Counted from the stretch's first letter, positions 28,152 through 37,222 are shown. The stretch is 64,000 nucleotides of DNA from Streptomyces echinoruber (GCF_014651135.1 NZ_BMWH01000002.1:389285-453284), one strand, 5' to 3'. Translations and numbers: made by a program. Notes: generated by a model from the sequence alone, not told the origin.

Positions 28152-28643
28152 GTGAGCGAGGACAGGCGGCGGCCGCGGACGCACGATCCGGTGGTGGAGC
28201 GCATGCTGGCGGGCGTCCCGCACACGCCGTGGCCGCTGTTCCCGCGCCGGCCGGGGGACGCGGAACTGCCGGAGCTGCTGGGCTTCCTGGCCCGGCTGAC
28301 GGGCGCGCGCCGGATCGCCGTGCTCGGCGCGCCTGCCGCCGACTGGCCTGCCGCCGACTGGCCGCCCGTCGGCGCGACGGTGGTGACGTTCGTCACCGAA
28401 CCGCCGGACGGGGACGGGCAGCGGCTGGACATGGCGGTCGTCGGCCCGGCGGCAAAGGACCGCGTCGCCTGCTGGGACCGGCTGGTGCCGCACCTGCGCG
28501 AGGGCGGGCTGCTCGCCGTGACCGATCTCACTGACCCCGCCGATGTGGCCGGCGCGTTCTTCGCGCACGTGCGTGCCGACGACCGCGTGGACGCGGTGCG
28601 GCTGCCGCCGCCGACGGCGCTGGTGCTGGGACGGCGACGGTGA
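28152..28643 (+). CDS. O-methyltransferase-like protein, short
   Basis: The 163-residue protein resembles part of a class I methyltransferase: ELLGFLARLTGARRIAVLG looks like the first strand of the SAM fold, but the glycine-rich GxGxG loop is missing and is replaced by repeated AADWP. A later VPHLREGGLLAVTDL fits strands 4-5. It may have lost SAM binding, or be a divergent family. GTG at 28152 follows GGGAGG. It lies 180 bases downstream of the HAD gene on the same strand, with short repeats (ggatggtgccgggggt) between them. Membership in the Ter operon is unclear. Confidence 0.6.
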   Translation: MSEDRRRPRTHDPVVERMLAGVPHTPWPLFPRRPGDAELPELLGFLARLTGARRIAVLGAPAADWPAADWPPVGATVVTFVTEPPDGDGQRLDMAVVGPAAKDRVACWDRLVPHLREGGLLAVTDLTDPADVAGAFFAHVRADDRVDAVRLPPPTALVLGRRR

Positions 28644-28688
28644 GGAGGAAGTGAGGAGAAGGGGGCGTGGAAGCGCCGGAGCGGAAGT

Positions 28689-28893
28689 CAACGACCGTGG
28701 GCCCACATGTGTTGACCGGCCGTAGGCCCACATGTGTTGACCCGCATCAGCGGGTCAACGGTTGTAGGCAAACGCGCGTTTACGCACGTCAGCGGGTCGA
28801 CGGCCGTAGGCCAACGACTGTTGGCCACCGGATGTTGGCAAACGCCCGTCGGCGAACACCCGTTGGCCACCGCCCGTTGGCAAACGCCCGTGG
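28689..28893. repeat. nested direct and inverted repeats
   Basis: Two 25-base near-copies (ccgtgggcccacatgtgttgac and ccgtaggcccacatgtgttgac) are followed by a perfect hairpin GTTGACCCGC-atca-GCGGGTCAAC (28736-28759). A run of related words follows (gttggccacc, gttggcaaacgcccg, ggtcgacggccgtaggcc) up to the end of the zinc ribbon gene. No gene is supported. It is too irregular for a CRISPR array. Confidence 0.8.
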
Positions 28894-28894
28894 G

Positions 28895-29116
28895 TCACCC
28901 TCCGCAGCATCCCCCGCCGCAGCAGCCCCCACCGCCACCGCCGCTCGGAGCGGCGCCCGGCGCGGAGGAGGAACCGCTCACCGCCACCGTCGACAGCAGC
29001 TTCACCGTGTCGTCGTGGCCGGCGGGGCAGGTCGCCGGGGCGGAGGATTCGGCCATCGGACGGCTGAGTTCGAAGGTGTCGCCGCAGCTGCGGCACCGGT
29101 ACTCGTAGCGAGGCAT
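28895..29116 (-). CDS. FmdB-type zinc ribbon protein
   Basis: The 73-residue protein is a putative regulatory zinc ribbon of the FmdB type. It opens MPRYEYRCRSCGDTFELSRP, with the first CxxC knuckle, and the second knuckle reads CPAGH, so a histidine likely replaces a cysteine as ligand. The tail is extreme: a glycine run followed by CCGGGCCGG, giving two Cys-Cys pairs that might bind metal. ATG at 29116 has GGGGA upstream. Partners are unknown. Its 3' end abuts the nested repeat region. Confidence 0.85.
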   Translation of the reverse strand: MPRYEYRCRSCGDTFELSRPMAESSAPATCPAGHDDTVKLLSTVAVSGSSSAPGAAPSGGGGGGCCGGGCCGG

Positions 29117-29383
29117 GTCCCCAGGTTAACCGCCGGACGGGCGGTGCGGGCGGGACCGCTGAACCTCTCTGTGCCCCTTGAGATCCAGGGATGTTCGTTT
29201 CTGTCTGCTTCCCGGCCGCGGAAAACAAAAAGTTCGCTGGTAATTTGTGAAGGCCGCGAGGAGCCGCAAGGCCCGGGGAAAAGGGGGGCTCGGACAGGGG
29301 GGCTCGCAGCCGCGTCTGCGGCCGCTCCGTCAACCGTACGTCCACCCGCGCGAGCACCATCCAGTGCGGAGGGAGACGCAGGC

Positions 29384-31915
29384 GTGAGCGAGGCAGGTCA
29401 GGACGGGAGCATGCCCGAGGAGGGCCGCCGTCCGGAGGGACGCGGCAGGCGTGCCGCGCCCAGGCGTTCCCGGCGTCACCGCCCGGAGACCGGCCCCACG
29501 GCCGCCGGCCCGGAACAGACCGGCCCCGGGCAGACCGGCCCCGGGCAGCACCCGCACGACGCCCGCGACGAGGCGCCGCCGGAGCCGGACGCCACCCTCC
29601 AGCTCAAGGTCGGCTCCCTGCCGGAGTCGGACGCCACCCTCCAGTTGAAGGTCGGCTCCCTGCCCAAGCCGGACGCCGCCGCGCCCAAGCCGGACACCGC
29701 CGCCCAGCCGCCGGACGCCACCATGCAGTTGCGGGTGGTCAAGCCGCAGAGCGAGGCCGCCCGTCGCGCCGAAGGCCGAGGCGGCCGCTCCGGGGCCCGG
29801 GACGGCCGCCGCCGCGCCGCGCCGCCCGCCGCCCCGGCCGGCCGCGTCCCCGCCGCGCTCGCCGCCGTGACGGCCCGCCTGGCGCCGTACACCCGCCGTC
29901 TGGCGCCGTACGCGCAGCGCCTCGCGCCCTACGCCCGCCGCCTGATACCGGCCTACCCGCGCCCCGGCCGCACCGGCTGGCGGCGCTGGATACCGTCCTG
30001 GCGGCAGTGGCTGGGCGGGGTGCTGGCCGTGTTCGGGCTGAGCACGGTATTCCTGACCGTGGCGTACGCCGCCACCGACATACCCTCCGACCTCAACACC
30101 TTCGCCACCCAGCAGGACAACGTCTACTTCTGGTCCGACGGCACCCCCATGGCCCGCACCGGCTGGGTGCAGCGGCAGGCGATGCCGCTGAAGGACATAC
30201 CCGAGCACGTCCGCTGGGCCGTGCTGGCCGCGGAGAACGAGAGCTTCTACAGCGACCCCGGCATCTCCCTGAAGGGCATCACCCGCGCCCTGGTGCGCAC
30301 CGTCGGCGAGGGCGACACGCAGGGCGGCTCCACCATCACCCAGCAGTACGTGAAGAACGTCTACCTCACGCAGAACCGGACCGTCGGCCGCAAGTTCACC
30401 GAGGCGATGATCGCCCTCAAGCTCGACAACCGGATGAGCAAGGACAAGATCCTCGAGGGGTACCTCAACACCAGCTGGTTCGGCCGCGGCACCTACGGCA
30501 TCCAGCGCGCCTCGCAGGCCTACTACGGCAAGGACGTCACCAAGCTCAACGCCAGTGAGGCCGCCTTCCTCGCCTCCCTGCTCAAGGGCGCCGGCCTGTA
30601 CGACCCGTCGCTGGGCAAGGCCAACCACCAGCGCGCCGTGGAGCGCTGGTCGTGGATCCTGGACCGGATGGTGAAGATAGGCAAGCTGTCCCCGGCCGAG
30701 CGGGCGAAGTACACCAAGTTCCCCGAGCCGCTGAAGCAGTACCGGCCCTACGACACCGGCAAGCAGAGCGACTACCTGGTGGAACTCGCCGCCCAGTACG
30801 TCAAGAAGGCCGCGCACATATCCGACCAGGAGTTCGACCGGGGTGGCTTCCAGATCTACACGACCTTCGACCGCAAGCGGGAGGCCGCCCTCACCGACGC
30901 GGTGACCAAGGCGCGCAAGCAGGGCAAGAAGAACCACCCGGCCCTGGCGAGGAGCGCGCACTACGGCGCCGCGTCGGTCGCCTCCGACGGCCGGATCCTC
31001 GCCGTCTACGGCGGCCCCGACCACCGCGTCCAGGGCTACAACGAGTCCAACGCCACCACCGTCCCGGCCGGTTCGGCCTTCCTGCCGTTCGTGTACGCGG
31101 CGGGCCTGCAGCACGGCGTCGTCAAGAAACGCGACGAGCCCCGGCAGCAGGTCACCCCGCAGACGGTGTACGACGGCGACGACGGCGTCCCGGTCACCAC
31201 CCCGGAGGGCCCCTACTGGGACCGCAGCGGCCGCAAGGTGGCCGCCCACAACGACGACGGCAAGTCGTGGGGCCCGATCACCCTGCACCGGGCGCTCGCG
31301 GAGTCGGTGAACACGCCGTTCATGCAACTCGGCATGGACACCGGCCTGGACAAGGTCAAGCAGACCGCGCTCGCGGCCGGTCTGCTGCCCTCCAGCATGG
31401 GCCCGCAGGTCCCGGATTTGTCGCTGGGCAGTTCCACGCCGAGCGCGATCCGCATGGCCAGCGGCTACGCCACGTTCGCCGCGCAGGGCCTGCACACCGA
31501 GCCGTACTCGGTGCGCCGCCTGACCCGCAACGGCTCCACCGTGCACCTGGACACCCCGCGCCCCCGCCGCGCCGTGCGGGCCGAGGTCGCCCGGGAGGTC
31601 ACCGCCGCGCTGACGGACTCCTTCCGCCTGCACCACGCCGCCGCTCCCTTCGGCGCGGGGCTGGTGGCCGGGAAGGCCGGCACGAACGACAAGGACACGG
31701 CGTCCTGGTACGTCGGCACCGACCGCGCCGTCTCCACGGCGGTCGTCGTCTACCGCATCGACCTGGCCAAGAGCCTCGAACCGCTGCCGTTGAAGGGACT
31801 GGCCGGAACCACCGCCGACAGCGTCCCGTACGGCATCTGGGAGGGCGCCATGAGCCCCTCGGCGGAGCCGGGCGCACGGACCGCACGCACCCAGCCCACC
31901 CCCCTCGCAGAATGA
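29384..31915 (+). CDS. class A penicillin-binding protein with degenerate transpeptidase site
   Basis: The 843-residue protein has a long basic, repetitive cytoplasmic N-terminus (about 1-207), one membrane anchor (about 209-230), a GT51 transglycosylase domain and a transpeptidase domain. The GT51 catalytic Glu284 is in AAENESFYSDPG, followed by GGSTITQQYVKN. In the transpeptidase domain the SxxK motif reads S564-A-F-L567, so the catalytic lysine is missing, and KTG reads K764-A-G. SxN is intact (S641-V-N). It probably polymerises glycan but may not cross-link. The GTG at 29384 follows GGAGGGAGA. It overlaps the next gene by four bases (ATGA). Confidence 0.9.
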   Translation: MSEAGQDGSMPEEGRRPEGRGRRAAPRRSRRHRPETGPTAAGPEQTGPGQTGPGQHPHDARDEAPPEPDATLQLKVGSLPESDATLQLKVGSLPKPDAAAPKPDTAAQPPDATMQLRVVKPQSEAARRAEGRGGRSGARDGRRRAAPPAAPAGRVPAALAAVTARLAPYTRRLAPYAQRLAPYARRLIPAYPRPGRTGWRRWIPSWRQWLGGVLAVFGLSTVFLTVAYAATDIPSDLNTFATQQDNVYFWSDGTPMARTGWVQRQAMPLKDIPEHVRWAVLAAENESFYSDPGISLKGITRALVRTVGEGDTQGGSTITQQYVKNVYLTQNRTVGRKFTEAMIALKLDNRMSKDKILEGYLNTSWFGRGTYGIQRASQAYYGKDVTKLNASEAAFLASLLKGAGLYDPSLGKANHQRAVERWSWILDRMVKIGKLSPAERAKYTKFPEPLKQYRPYDTGKQSDYLVELAAQYVKKAAHISDQEFDRGGFQIYTTFDRKREAALTDAVTKARKQGKKNHPALARSAHYGAASVASDGRILAVYGGPDHRVQGYNESNATTVPAGSAFLPFVYAAGLQHGVVKKRDEPRQQVTPQTVYDGDDGVPVTTPEGPYWDRSGRKVAAHNDDGKSWGPITLHRALAESVNTPFMQLGMDTGLDKVKQTALAAGLLPSSMGPQVPDLSLGSSTPSAIRMASGYATFAAQGLHTEPYSVRRLTRNGSTVHLDTPRPRRAVRAEVAREVTAALTDSFRLHHAAAPFGAGLVAGKAGTNDKDTASWYVGTDRAVSTAVVVYRIDLAKSLEPLPLKGLAGTTADSVPYGIWEGAMSPSAEPGARTARTQPTPLAE

Positions 31916-33219
31916 GCCCCCGTATGACGTCCCGCACCAGTCCGCAGCGCGGCCGCCGTCGCAAGGCCCGCGCCGGCCGCCGCGCCACCCGCCCGGAAGT
32001 GCTGACCCTGGCCGCCCTGCTGGTCCTGGCCACGGTGGTGGCCGCCTTCCTGTCCCTGGCCCGGCCGGACAGCGCCACGCCCACCGCCTCCGCCGGCGGC
32101 CGGGACGGCGCCGCCGGCAAAGGCCCCCGGGCGAGCGAGGAGCCGTGGGACGGGAGGACCAAGGTGCTGGGGGACGGCTCCACCTCCTACACGGGGCCGC
32201 AGAAGGGCGCGTTGAAGCCGTGGCGGCTCAAGCCGGGCGAGAAGCCGCCGCAGTTCGTCGTCTTCTCCTGGGACGGCGCCCTGGAGAGCGACGACCACCT
32301 CTTCTCCCACTACCGGGAGCTGGCCAAGGAGTACCACGCGCACATGACCTTCTTCCTCACGGGCATCTACCTGCTGCCCAAGAGCAAGAAGGACCTGTAC
32401 CACCCGCCGCAGCACCCGGTGGGCTCCGCGGCGATCAGCTACCCCACCGACGAGCACATCCGCACCACCCTGGAGCAGTTGCGCCTGGCGTACGAGCAGG
32501 GCAACGAGATCGGCACCCACTTCAACGGCCACTTCTGCGGCGCCAAGGGCGGCGGCGACTGGAGCGTGGCCGAGTGGAAGAGCGAGATCGACCAGTTCTA
32601 CTCCTTCGTGGAGAAGTGGAAGACCAACACCGGCTACCGGGACATTCCCGCCCTGCCGTTCGACTTCAAGAGGGAGGTCGTCGGCGGCCGCGCCCCCTGC
32701 CTGGAGGGCCAGCCCAACCTGCTGAAGGCCATCAAGAGCTACGGCTGGCGCTACGACGCCAGCTCCCCGGGCGACTTCCAGATATGGCCGGCGAAGAAGA
32801 ACGGCGTCTGGGACTTCCCGCTGCAGATGCTGCCGTACGAGAACGGCAAGTACCAGGGCCTGTCGATGGACTTCAACTTCCTCTACAACCAGTCCAACGG
32901 CGACACCCACGGCGATCCGGCCAAGTACGCCCAGTGGGAGCAGCAGACCGTCGACTCCTACATGGCCGGGTTCAACCGCGTGTACTACGGCAGCCGCGCC
33001 CCGCTGTTCATCGGCAACCACTTCGAGGACTGGAACGGCGGCATCTACATGAAGGCCATCGACCAGGTCGTCAAGAACGTGTGCACCAAGAAGGGCGTCA
33101 AGTGCGTGTCCTTCAAGGAGCTCGCCGACTGGCTGGACGCGCAGAAGCCGTCCGTGCTGGAGCGGCTGCGCAGCCTGGACCCGGCGCAGTCGCCGGACTG
33201 GTCGACGGTCGTGCGGTGA
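31912..33219 (+). CDS. secreted or anchored polysaccharide deacetylase-like protein
   Basis: The 435-residue protein has a basic N-terminus and one hydrophobic segment (VLTLAALLVLATVVAAFLSL), then a NodB-like domain. The first motif reads FVVFSWDGALESD, where the usual TFDDG is reduced to SWDG, and the HxxxH metal motif is THFNGHFC. Thus Asp-His-His metal ligands may persist. Family enzymes deacetylate chitin, peptidoglycan or wall glycans. The ATG at 31912 overlaps the penicillin-binding protein stop (ATGA), which points to a joint role in the cell wall. A second ATG at 31924 is possible. Substrate is inferred only from context. Confidence 0.8.
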   Translation: MSPRMTSRTSPQRGRRRKARAGRRATRPEVLTLAALLVLATVVAAFLSLARPDSATPTASAGGRDGAAGKGPRASEEPWDGRTKVLGDGSTSYTGPQKGALKPWRLKPGEKPPQFVVFSWDGALESDDHLFSHYRELAKEYHAHMTFFLTGIYLLPKSKKDLYHPPQHPVGSAAISYPTDEHIRTTLEQLRLAYEQGNEIGTHFNGHFCGAKGGGDWSVAEWKSEIDQFYSFVEKWKTNTGYRDIPALPFDFKREVVGGRAPCLEGQPNLLKAIKSYGWRYDASSPGDFQIWPAKKNGVWDFPLQMLPYENGKYQGLSMDFNFLYNQSNGDTHGDPAKYAQWEQQTVDSYMAGFNRVYYGSRAPLFIGNHFEDWNGGIYMKAIDQVVKNVCTKKGVKCVSFKELADWLDAQKPSVLERLRSLDPAQSPDWSTVVR

Positions 33220-33392
33220 CGGCCGTGCGGTGACGGGTCGTCCGGTGACGAACCCGCCCGCACCGGCCCGCACCGGGCCGGCGAACGGCCGTCCCATGGC
33301 TCACTTGGGACACCCACTTCACGGAACACCCACATGCCGTGGCAAGATGCGGTTCCCCCGGCACGGGAGCGCCGGGGTAGAGGGGAAACCGA

Positions 33393-34568
33393 GTGAAATC
33401 AAGGAAATTGAGCCGAAAGCGGCAGCGCGCGACCATAGTCGCGGCGGCGGCGGCCTCCGTGGTCGCCGGTGTGGCCCTGCTGCCCAACTGGAGCGCCGGC
33501 GCGAGCACCGTGGCCGAACCCGCGGTGGACCCGGCCACCAAGGCCACGTTCCAGAAGCTGGCCGACGCGGTGTTCACCGACCGCACCGACGCGCTGGTGG
33601 ACGGGGGCCGGCAGGCCCGGCAGCAGCGGCTGGCGGCCCGGTTCTCCGGTGACGTGCGGCTGTCCGGCACGCTGACGCACCGGGAGAAGTCCGCCCTGTC
33701 GCAGCTGCGCGACCGCAAGCAGCGGCTGGCGGCGCTGGGCGAGCGCTACAGCAAGGCGAACACCACCGTCACCCTGGACCGCACCCGGGTGCACGGCCGC
33801 AAGGCCACGGTGCGGGTCACCGAGACCACCACGCTGACGTACGCGAAGGCCACCGGGAACCAGCCGAAGACCACCGGCTTCCAGGCGCACCACGAGCTGA
33901 CCTTCAAGGCCGACCGCAACGGCGACTGGCAGCTGACCGGCATCCGCGACACCGACGACGGCATCGCCGTCAACCAGCTCGCCAAGCCGACCGTCGCCAA
34001 GCCGGACACCGCCGACGACAACCCGCCGGCGGCGGCCCGCTCGGCCACCACGTGGCCCGCGCCCGCCAACCCGAAGAACTTCTCCGCCACCGGCTACGAC
34101 TACAAGGCCATGGCGGCGTACGCGCAGAAGTACTGGAACAACTACAACCCGGACTACCCGGACTTCAACGGCCACGGCGCCGGCGGCGACTGCACCAACT
34201 TCGTCAGCCAGGCCCTGAAGGCGGGCGGCTGGAAGCACGTGCCCGGCTACACCAACGACTGGCACAAGTGGTTCGGCAACGCCGACATCCAGTCGGACTC
34301 GTTCGTCGGCGTCAACGAGTTCTCGTGGTTCGCCCTGTCCTCCAAGCGGGTCACCAGCCTCGCCAACGTCTACCAGCTGGACGTCGGCGACGTGCTGCAG
34401 ATGGACTTCAACCGGGACGGGTCCAAGGACCACTCCATGATCGTCACCTACCGCAGCCCGCAGGGCGTGCCGTACCTGACGTACCACTCCACCAACACCT
34501 ACAACCGGTCGCTGGCGAGCATCATCGCGTCCTACCCGAACGCGTACTACTACGCCTACCGCACCTGA
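33393..34568 (+). CDS. secreted amidase-domain (Amidase_6) protein
   Basis: The 391-residue protein starts with a twin-basic signal peptide (MKSRKLSRKRQRATIVAAAA...) and has an N-terminal helical and beta region, then a C-terminal putative amidase domain (about 225-391). The cysteine is in GGDCTNFVSQALKAGG and the histidine in GSKDHSMIVTYR, the catalytic pair of the NlpC/P60-like Amidase_6 family. The domain is rich in Tyr, Trp and Asn, typical of Streptomyces secreted proteins. GTG at 33393 follows GGGGAAA. It may act on peptidoglycan or be a surface protein; both are inference. Confidence 0.85.
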   Translation: MKSRKLSRKRQRATIVAAAAASVVAGVALLPNWSAGASTVAEPAVDPATKATFQKLADAVFTDRTDALVDGGRQARQQRLAARFSGDVRLSGTLTHREKSALSQLRDRKQRLAALGERYSKANTTVTLDRTRVHGRKATVRVTETTTLTYAKATGNQPKTTGFQAHHELTFKADRNGDWQLTGIRDTDDGIAVNQLAKPTVAKPDTADDNPPAAARSATTWPAPANPKNFSATGYDYKAMAAYAQKYWNNYNPDYPDFNGHGAGGDCTNFVSQALKAGGWKHVPGYTNDWHKWFGNADIQSDSFVGVNEFSWFALSSKRVTSLANVYQLDVGDVLQMDFNRDGSKDHSMIVTYRSPQGVPYLTYHSTNTYNRSLASIIASYPNAYYYAYRT

Positions 34569-34593
34569 CCGGTGCCGCCGCGGGCGGGGAGTC

Positions 34594-36030
34594 TCAGTGC
34601 GCGGCTCCCCGCTCCTCGCGGATGCGGGACACGACGTCCGCCACGGAGTGCCGGATCGCCTCCGTCTCGGTCAGAAAACGCCAGTAGTCCGGGTGCCGCC
34701 CGGTCAGCCCGGCGACCGCGCGCTCCAGGCGCGCCACCGCCTCGTCCAGCGGCCCGGCGTGCCGCGGATCGGGCGTCGTACGGCCCGCCATGGCCAGCCG
34801 CTGCGCGTCCCGGATGGCGAACCGGGTCCGCTCGACCTCCCGCTGCGGGTCCTTCTGCACCTCGTTCAGCCGCCGCAGCCGTTCCCCGGCCGCCGACACC
34901 GCCTCGTCGGTGGCGTTCAGCAGCGCCCGCACCGTCGACAGCAGCGCCGTGGCGTCCGCCCAGCGCTGCTCCTCCCGCGCGGCCCGCGCCTCCGCCAGCT
35001 TCCGCTCGGCCTGCCGGACGTTCTCCGCGGCCTGCTCCGGCACGTGCTGCAGGTCCTGCCAGCAGGCGAGCGCGAACCTGCGGCGCAGCTCGCTCAGCAC
35101 CGGCTCCACCTGGCCCGCCCGCGTCGTCAGCGCCTGCGCGCGGGTCCGCAGCGACACCAGCCGCCGGTCGATCTCGGCGGCCTTCTCCGGCAGCCGCTCG
35201 GCCTCGGCCCGCACCGCCTCCGCCTCCCGCGCGACCCGCTCGGCGCGCTGCAGCGTCTGCCGCACCCCGTGCCGCCCCGCGCCCTCGTTGAGCCGGGTCA
35301 GCTCGGGGGAGAGGGCGGCGAGCCGGGCGGCCAGGTCGTCGGCGCGCAGCCCCGCGGACCGTACGCCGTCCAGCGCGCCGGCGGCGCCCCGCAGCGCCTG
35401 CCGGGCCCGCTCCACGGCGGGCGCGACCCGGGCGAGCTGCGTCTCGGCCTTGCCCAGCAGCGGTCCCAGGCCCTCGGCGAACCGCTCCAGCTCCCGGCGG
35501 ACGTTGTCCAGGTCGTCCTTGGCGCGGGTCAGCGCGGTGCGCGCCCGGGCGGCGGCCGCGGCGTCGAGGTCGTCGCGGTCCAGGTCGGTGGCGTCGACGG
35601 CCTCGATGTAGCGGGCGCTGACCTCGTCGATGCGCCGGCCCAGCGCCGCGAAGTCGTCGATCGCGCGCCGGGCGGCGGGGGAGTCGTCCACCGCCGTGAT
35701 CGTCTCGATGGAGATGCGCAGCTCCCGCTGGGCGGTGTCCAGTTCGTAGAACGCGGCCGCCGCGGCGTCCTTCGCGGCCTGCGCCCCGGCCCGCTGGCTT
35801 TCGGCCCGCCCCCCGAACCAGCGCCGGGTGCCGCCCCCGGCGAACGCGGCGGGCAGCGCCAGCGCGGCCAGCACCGGCAGCGCCGCCAGGACGAGCAGCG
35901 GCCCGCCGGCGGGTCCACCGGGGCGCGAGCCGCGCCGGGGCCGTACCGGCGACGCGTACGGCTGCGAAGGTGTCGCCGGTGTCCCCGTCACATCCCTCTC
36001 CCGTGGTGCGCTCGCCCTGCGTGGTGCCAT
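34594..36030 (-). CDS. membrane-anchored coiled-coil protein
   Basis: The 478-residue protein has one N-terminal membrane segment (LLVLAALPVLAALALPAAF) and then about 400 residues of charged, heptad-rich helix, for example [20 protein letters not shown] and RRLVSLRTRAQALTTRAGQV. I recognise no enzyme motif. The layout, membrane anchor then long coiled coil, recalls EzrA-type or SMC-like structural proteins, but no homology can be claimed. ATG at 36030 (MAPRRASAPRERD) is near a GGGTGGGAG site; GTG 12 codons later is an alternative. It may have a role at the envelope. Confidence 0.75.
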   Translation of the reverse strand: MAPRRASAPRERDVTGTPATPSQPYASPVRPRRGSRPGGPAGGPLLVLAALPVLAALALPAAFAGGGTRRWFGGRAESQRAGAQAAKDAAAAAFYELDTAQRELRISIETITAVDDSPAARRAIDDFAALGRRIDEVSARYIEAVDATDLDRDDLDAAAAARARTALTRAKDDLDNVRRELERFAEGLGPLLGKAETQLARVAPAVERARQALRGAAGALDGVRSAGLRADDLAARLAALSPELTRLNEGAGRHGVRQTLQRAERVAREAEAVRAEAERLPEKAAEIDRRLVSLRTRAQALTTRAGQVEPVLSELRRRFALACWQDLQHVPEQAAENVRQAERKLAEARAAREEQRWADATALLSTVRALLNATDEAVSAAGERLRRLNEVQKDPQREVERTRFAIRDAQRLAMAGRTTPDPRHAGPLDEAVARLERAVAGLTGRHPDYWRFLTETEAIRHSVADVVSRIREERGAAH

Positions 36031-36064
36031 TCTCCCACCCGTACAGGACGAACACACGGGCCGG

Positions 36065-36297
36065 TCAGTTCGCCGTACGCACCGTCAGACTCCCGCCGCC
36101 GGTCCGCGCCGACAGCACGTGCCGGGCGGCGCAGCCGGCGACGGCGGCCCCAGGAGGGCGAGCACGGCGGCACCGGCGAGGGTGCGGGCGGCGGCGGTGC
36201 GGGCGGTGGCGGTGTGGGCGGTGGCGGTGTGGGCGGTGACGGTCCGGGGGCGGCGGAGGTGCGGACGGCGGACACGCACGGTACGGCGGCGGCTCAT
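36065..36297 (-). pseudogene. possible frameshifted small lipoprotein gene
   Basis: From ATG 36297 one frame reads RTLAGAAVLALLG, a signal-peptide core, then runs into a stop at 36085. If one base is added in the G-run (cccc at 36148-36151) the frame continues GAAVAGCAARHVLSARTGGG and SLTVRTAN before a stop at 36065. The joined text has a perfect lipobox (AVAGC) and an ending like DUF4097-type proteins. The product would be only about 77 residues, so an internal deletion is also possible. A repeated gcggtggcggtgtggg block sits in its 5' part. A sequencing error in the G-run cannot be excluded. Confidence 0.35.
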
Positions 36298-36477
36298 GGT
36301 GGTCCCCCCGGTGGCGGACGGCCCCTCGGCCGTCCCCGGCCCCTCGACCGTAGAAATCGGGAGCCGCCCGGCATGATCCGGGCCGTTCCCGGAAGCGGGG
36401 TGGGGAACCCCCGGGTCCCGGCGCTCCACGGGTTTGCGGCGGGGCACCACCGGCAAGGTAGGCTGTCGACTCGTCCC

Positions 36478-36549
<72 letters not shown>

Positions 36550-36557
36550 CCGACCAC

Positions 36558-36594
36558 GACGAGGCCCCGGCCGGTGACCGGCCGGGGCCTCGTC
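36558..36594 (+). terminator. terminator of tRNA-Val
   Basis: Arms of 18 bases (36558-36575 and 36577-36594) pair perfectly around a single central g. It begins 8 bases after the tRNA and very likely ends its transcript. Confidence 0.88.
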
Positions 36595-36692
36595 TCTGCC
36601 GTCGTGTCCCGACCGGCCTTTCCTGGCCTTTCCCGGCTGCCACGACCGCCTCGTCCGCCACGCCCCGGCGGCTTCGTCCCGGCCGCCTCCGC

Positions 36693-37058
36693 TCAGCCGC
36701 CCTCCTCCTGCGCCTCCTCCTGTGCCGCCTGCTGCGTCTCGTGGGCGTGCTTCAGCCTGGTGCGGGCCTCGACGACGTCCGCGCCGGAGAGCTCGGACCA
36801 GTAGCGGTGGGTCGTGACGAAGACGGCCAGTTCGCGTTCGCGCGCGCGGAGCTTCTCTACCTGGGCCTGTTCGTCGGGGGTCCAGCCGGGGGAGGCGGGG
36901 CGCTCGACCTTGCGCCAGCCGTTGTCGTCGCTGAAGCCGTCCATCGGCTCGACCGACCAGGGGAGCCGCTTGAGCAGCGCGGACAGTTCGGCCCGGACCT
37001 CGTGGAGCTCTGCCTGACCGGCGAGGAGGTCACTCGGAAAGTCATAGCTCGTTGCCAC
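36693..37058 (-). CDS. conserved hypothetical protein
   Basis: The 121-residue hydrophilic protein has ELHEVRAELSALLKRLPWSV, then a Trp-rich middle (DNGWRKVERPASPGWTPDE) and a helix, AQVEKLRARERELAVFVTTH, ending in an acidic Gln/Glu tail. No known domain is recognised; similar small proteins occur throughout Streptomyces. The start is GTG at 37058 with no clear ribosome site. It lies between the tRNA-Val terminator and a tandem repeat. Codon use is typical of the genome, which supports it being real. Confidence 0.75.
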   Translation of the reverse strand: MATSYDFPSDLLAGQAELHEVRAELSALLKRLPWSVEPMDGFSDDNGWRKVERPASPGWTPDEQAQVEKLRARERELAVFVTTHRYWSELSGADVVEARTRLKHAHETQQAAQEEAQEEGG

Positions 37059-37145
37059 GGGGCAATGCTACGCCTGTTCGATTTCAGGTTTCGAGTGGTG
37101 TCCGCCGGATGCCATGTGGTGTTCGTACCCGCGGCGCCCGCCGGG

Positions 37146-37222
37146 CTCCGGCCCGGCGTGGACTGTTCGGACTCCGGCCCGGCGTGGACTGTTCGGACTC
37201 CGGCCCGGCGTGGACTGTCGGA
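37146..37222. repeat. three 26-bp tandem units
   Basis: Units of 26, 26 and 25 bases (ctccggcccggcgtggactg with tail ttcgga) run upstream of the DUF2277 gene. They lie in the 228-base gap between divergent genes and could affect either promoter. Related, more diverged sequence continues to about 37262. Confidence 0.88.

Noticed and set aside
28689..28893. CRISPR-like array
   Set aside because: Units are short, unequal and nested, without constant-length spacers, and no cas gene is near.
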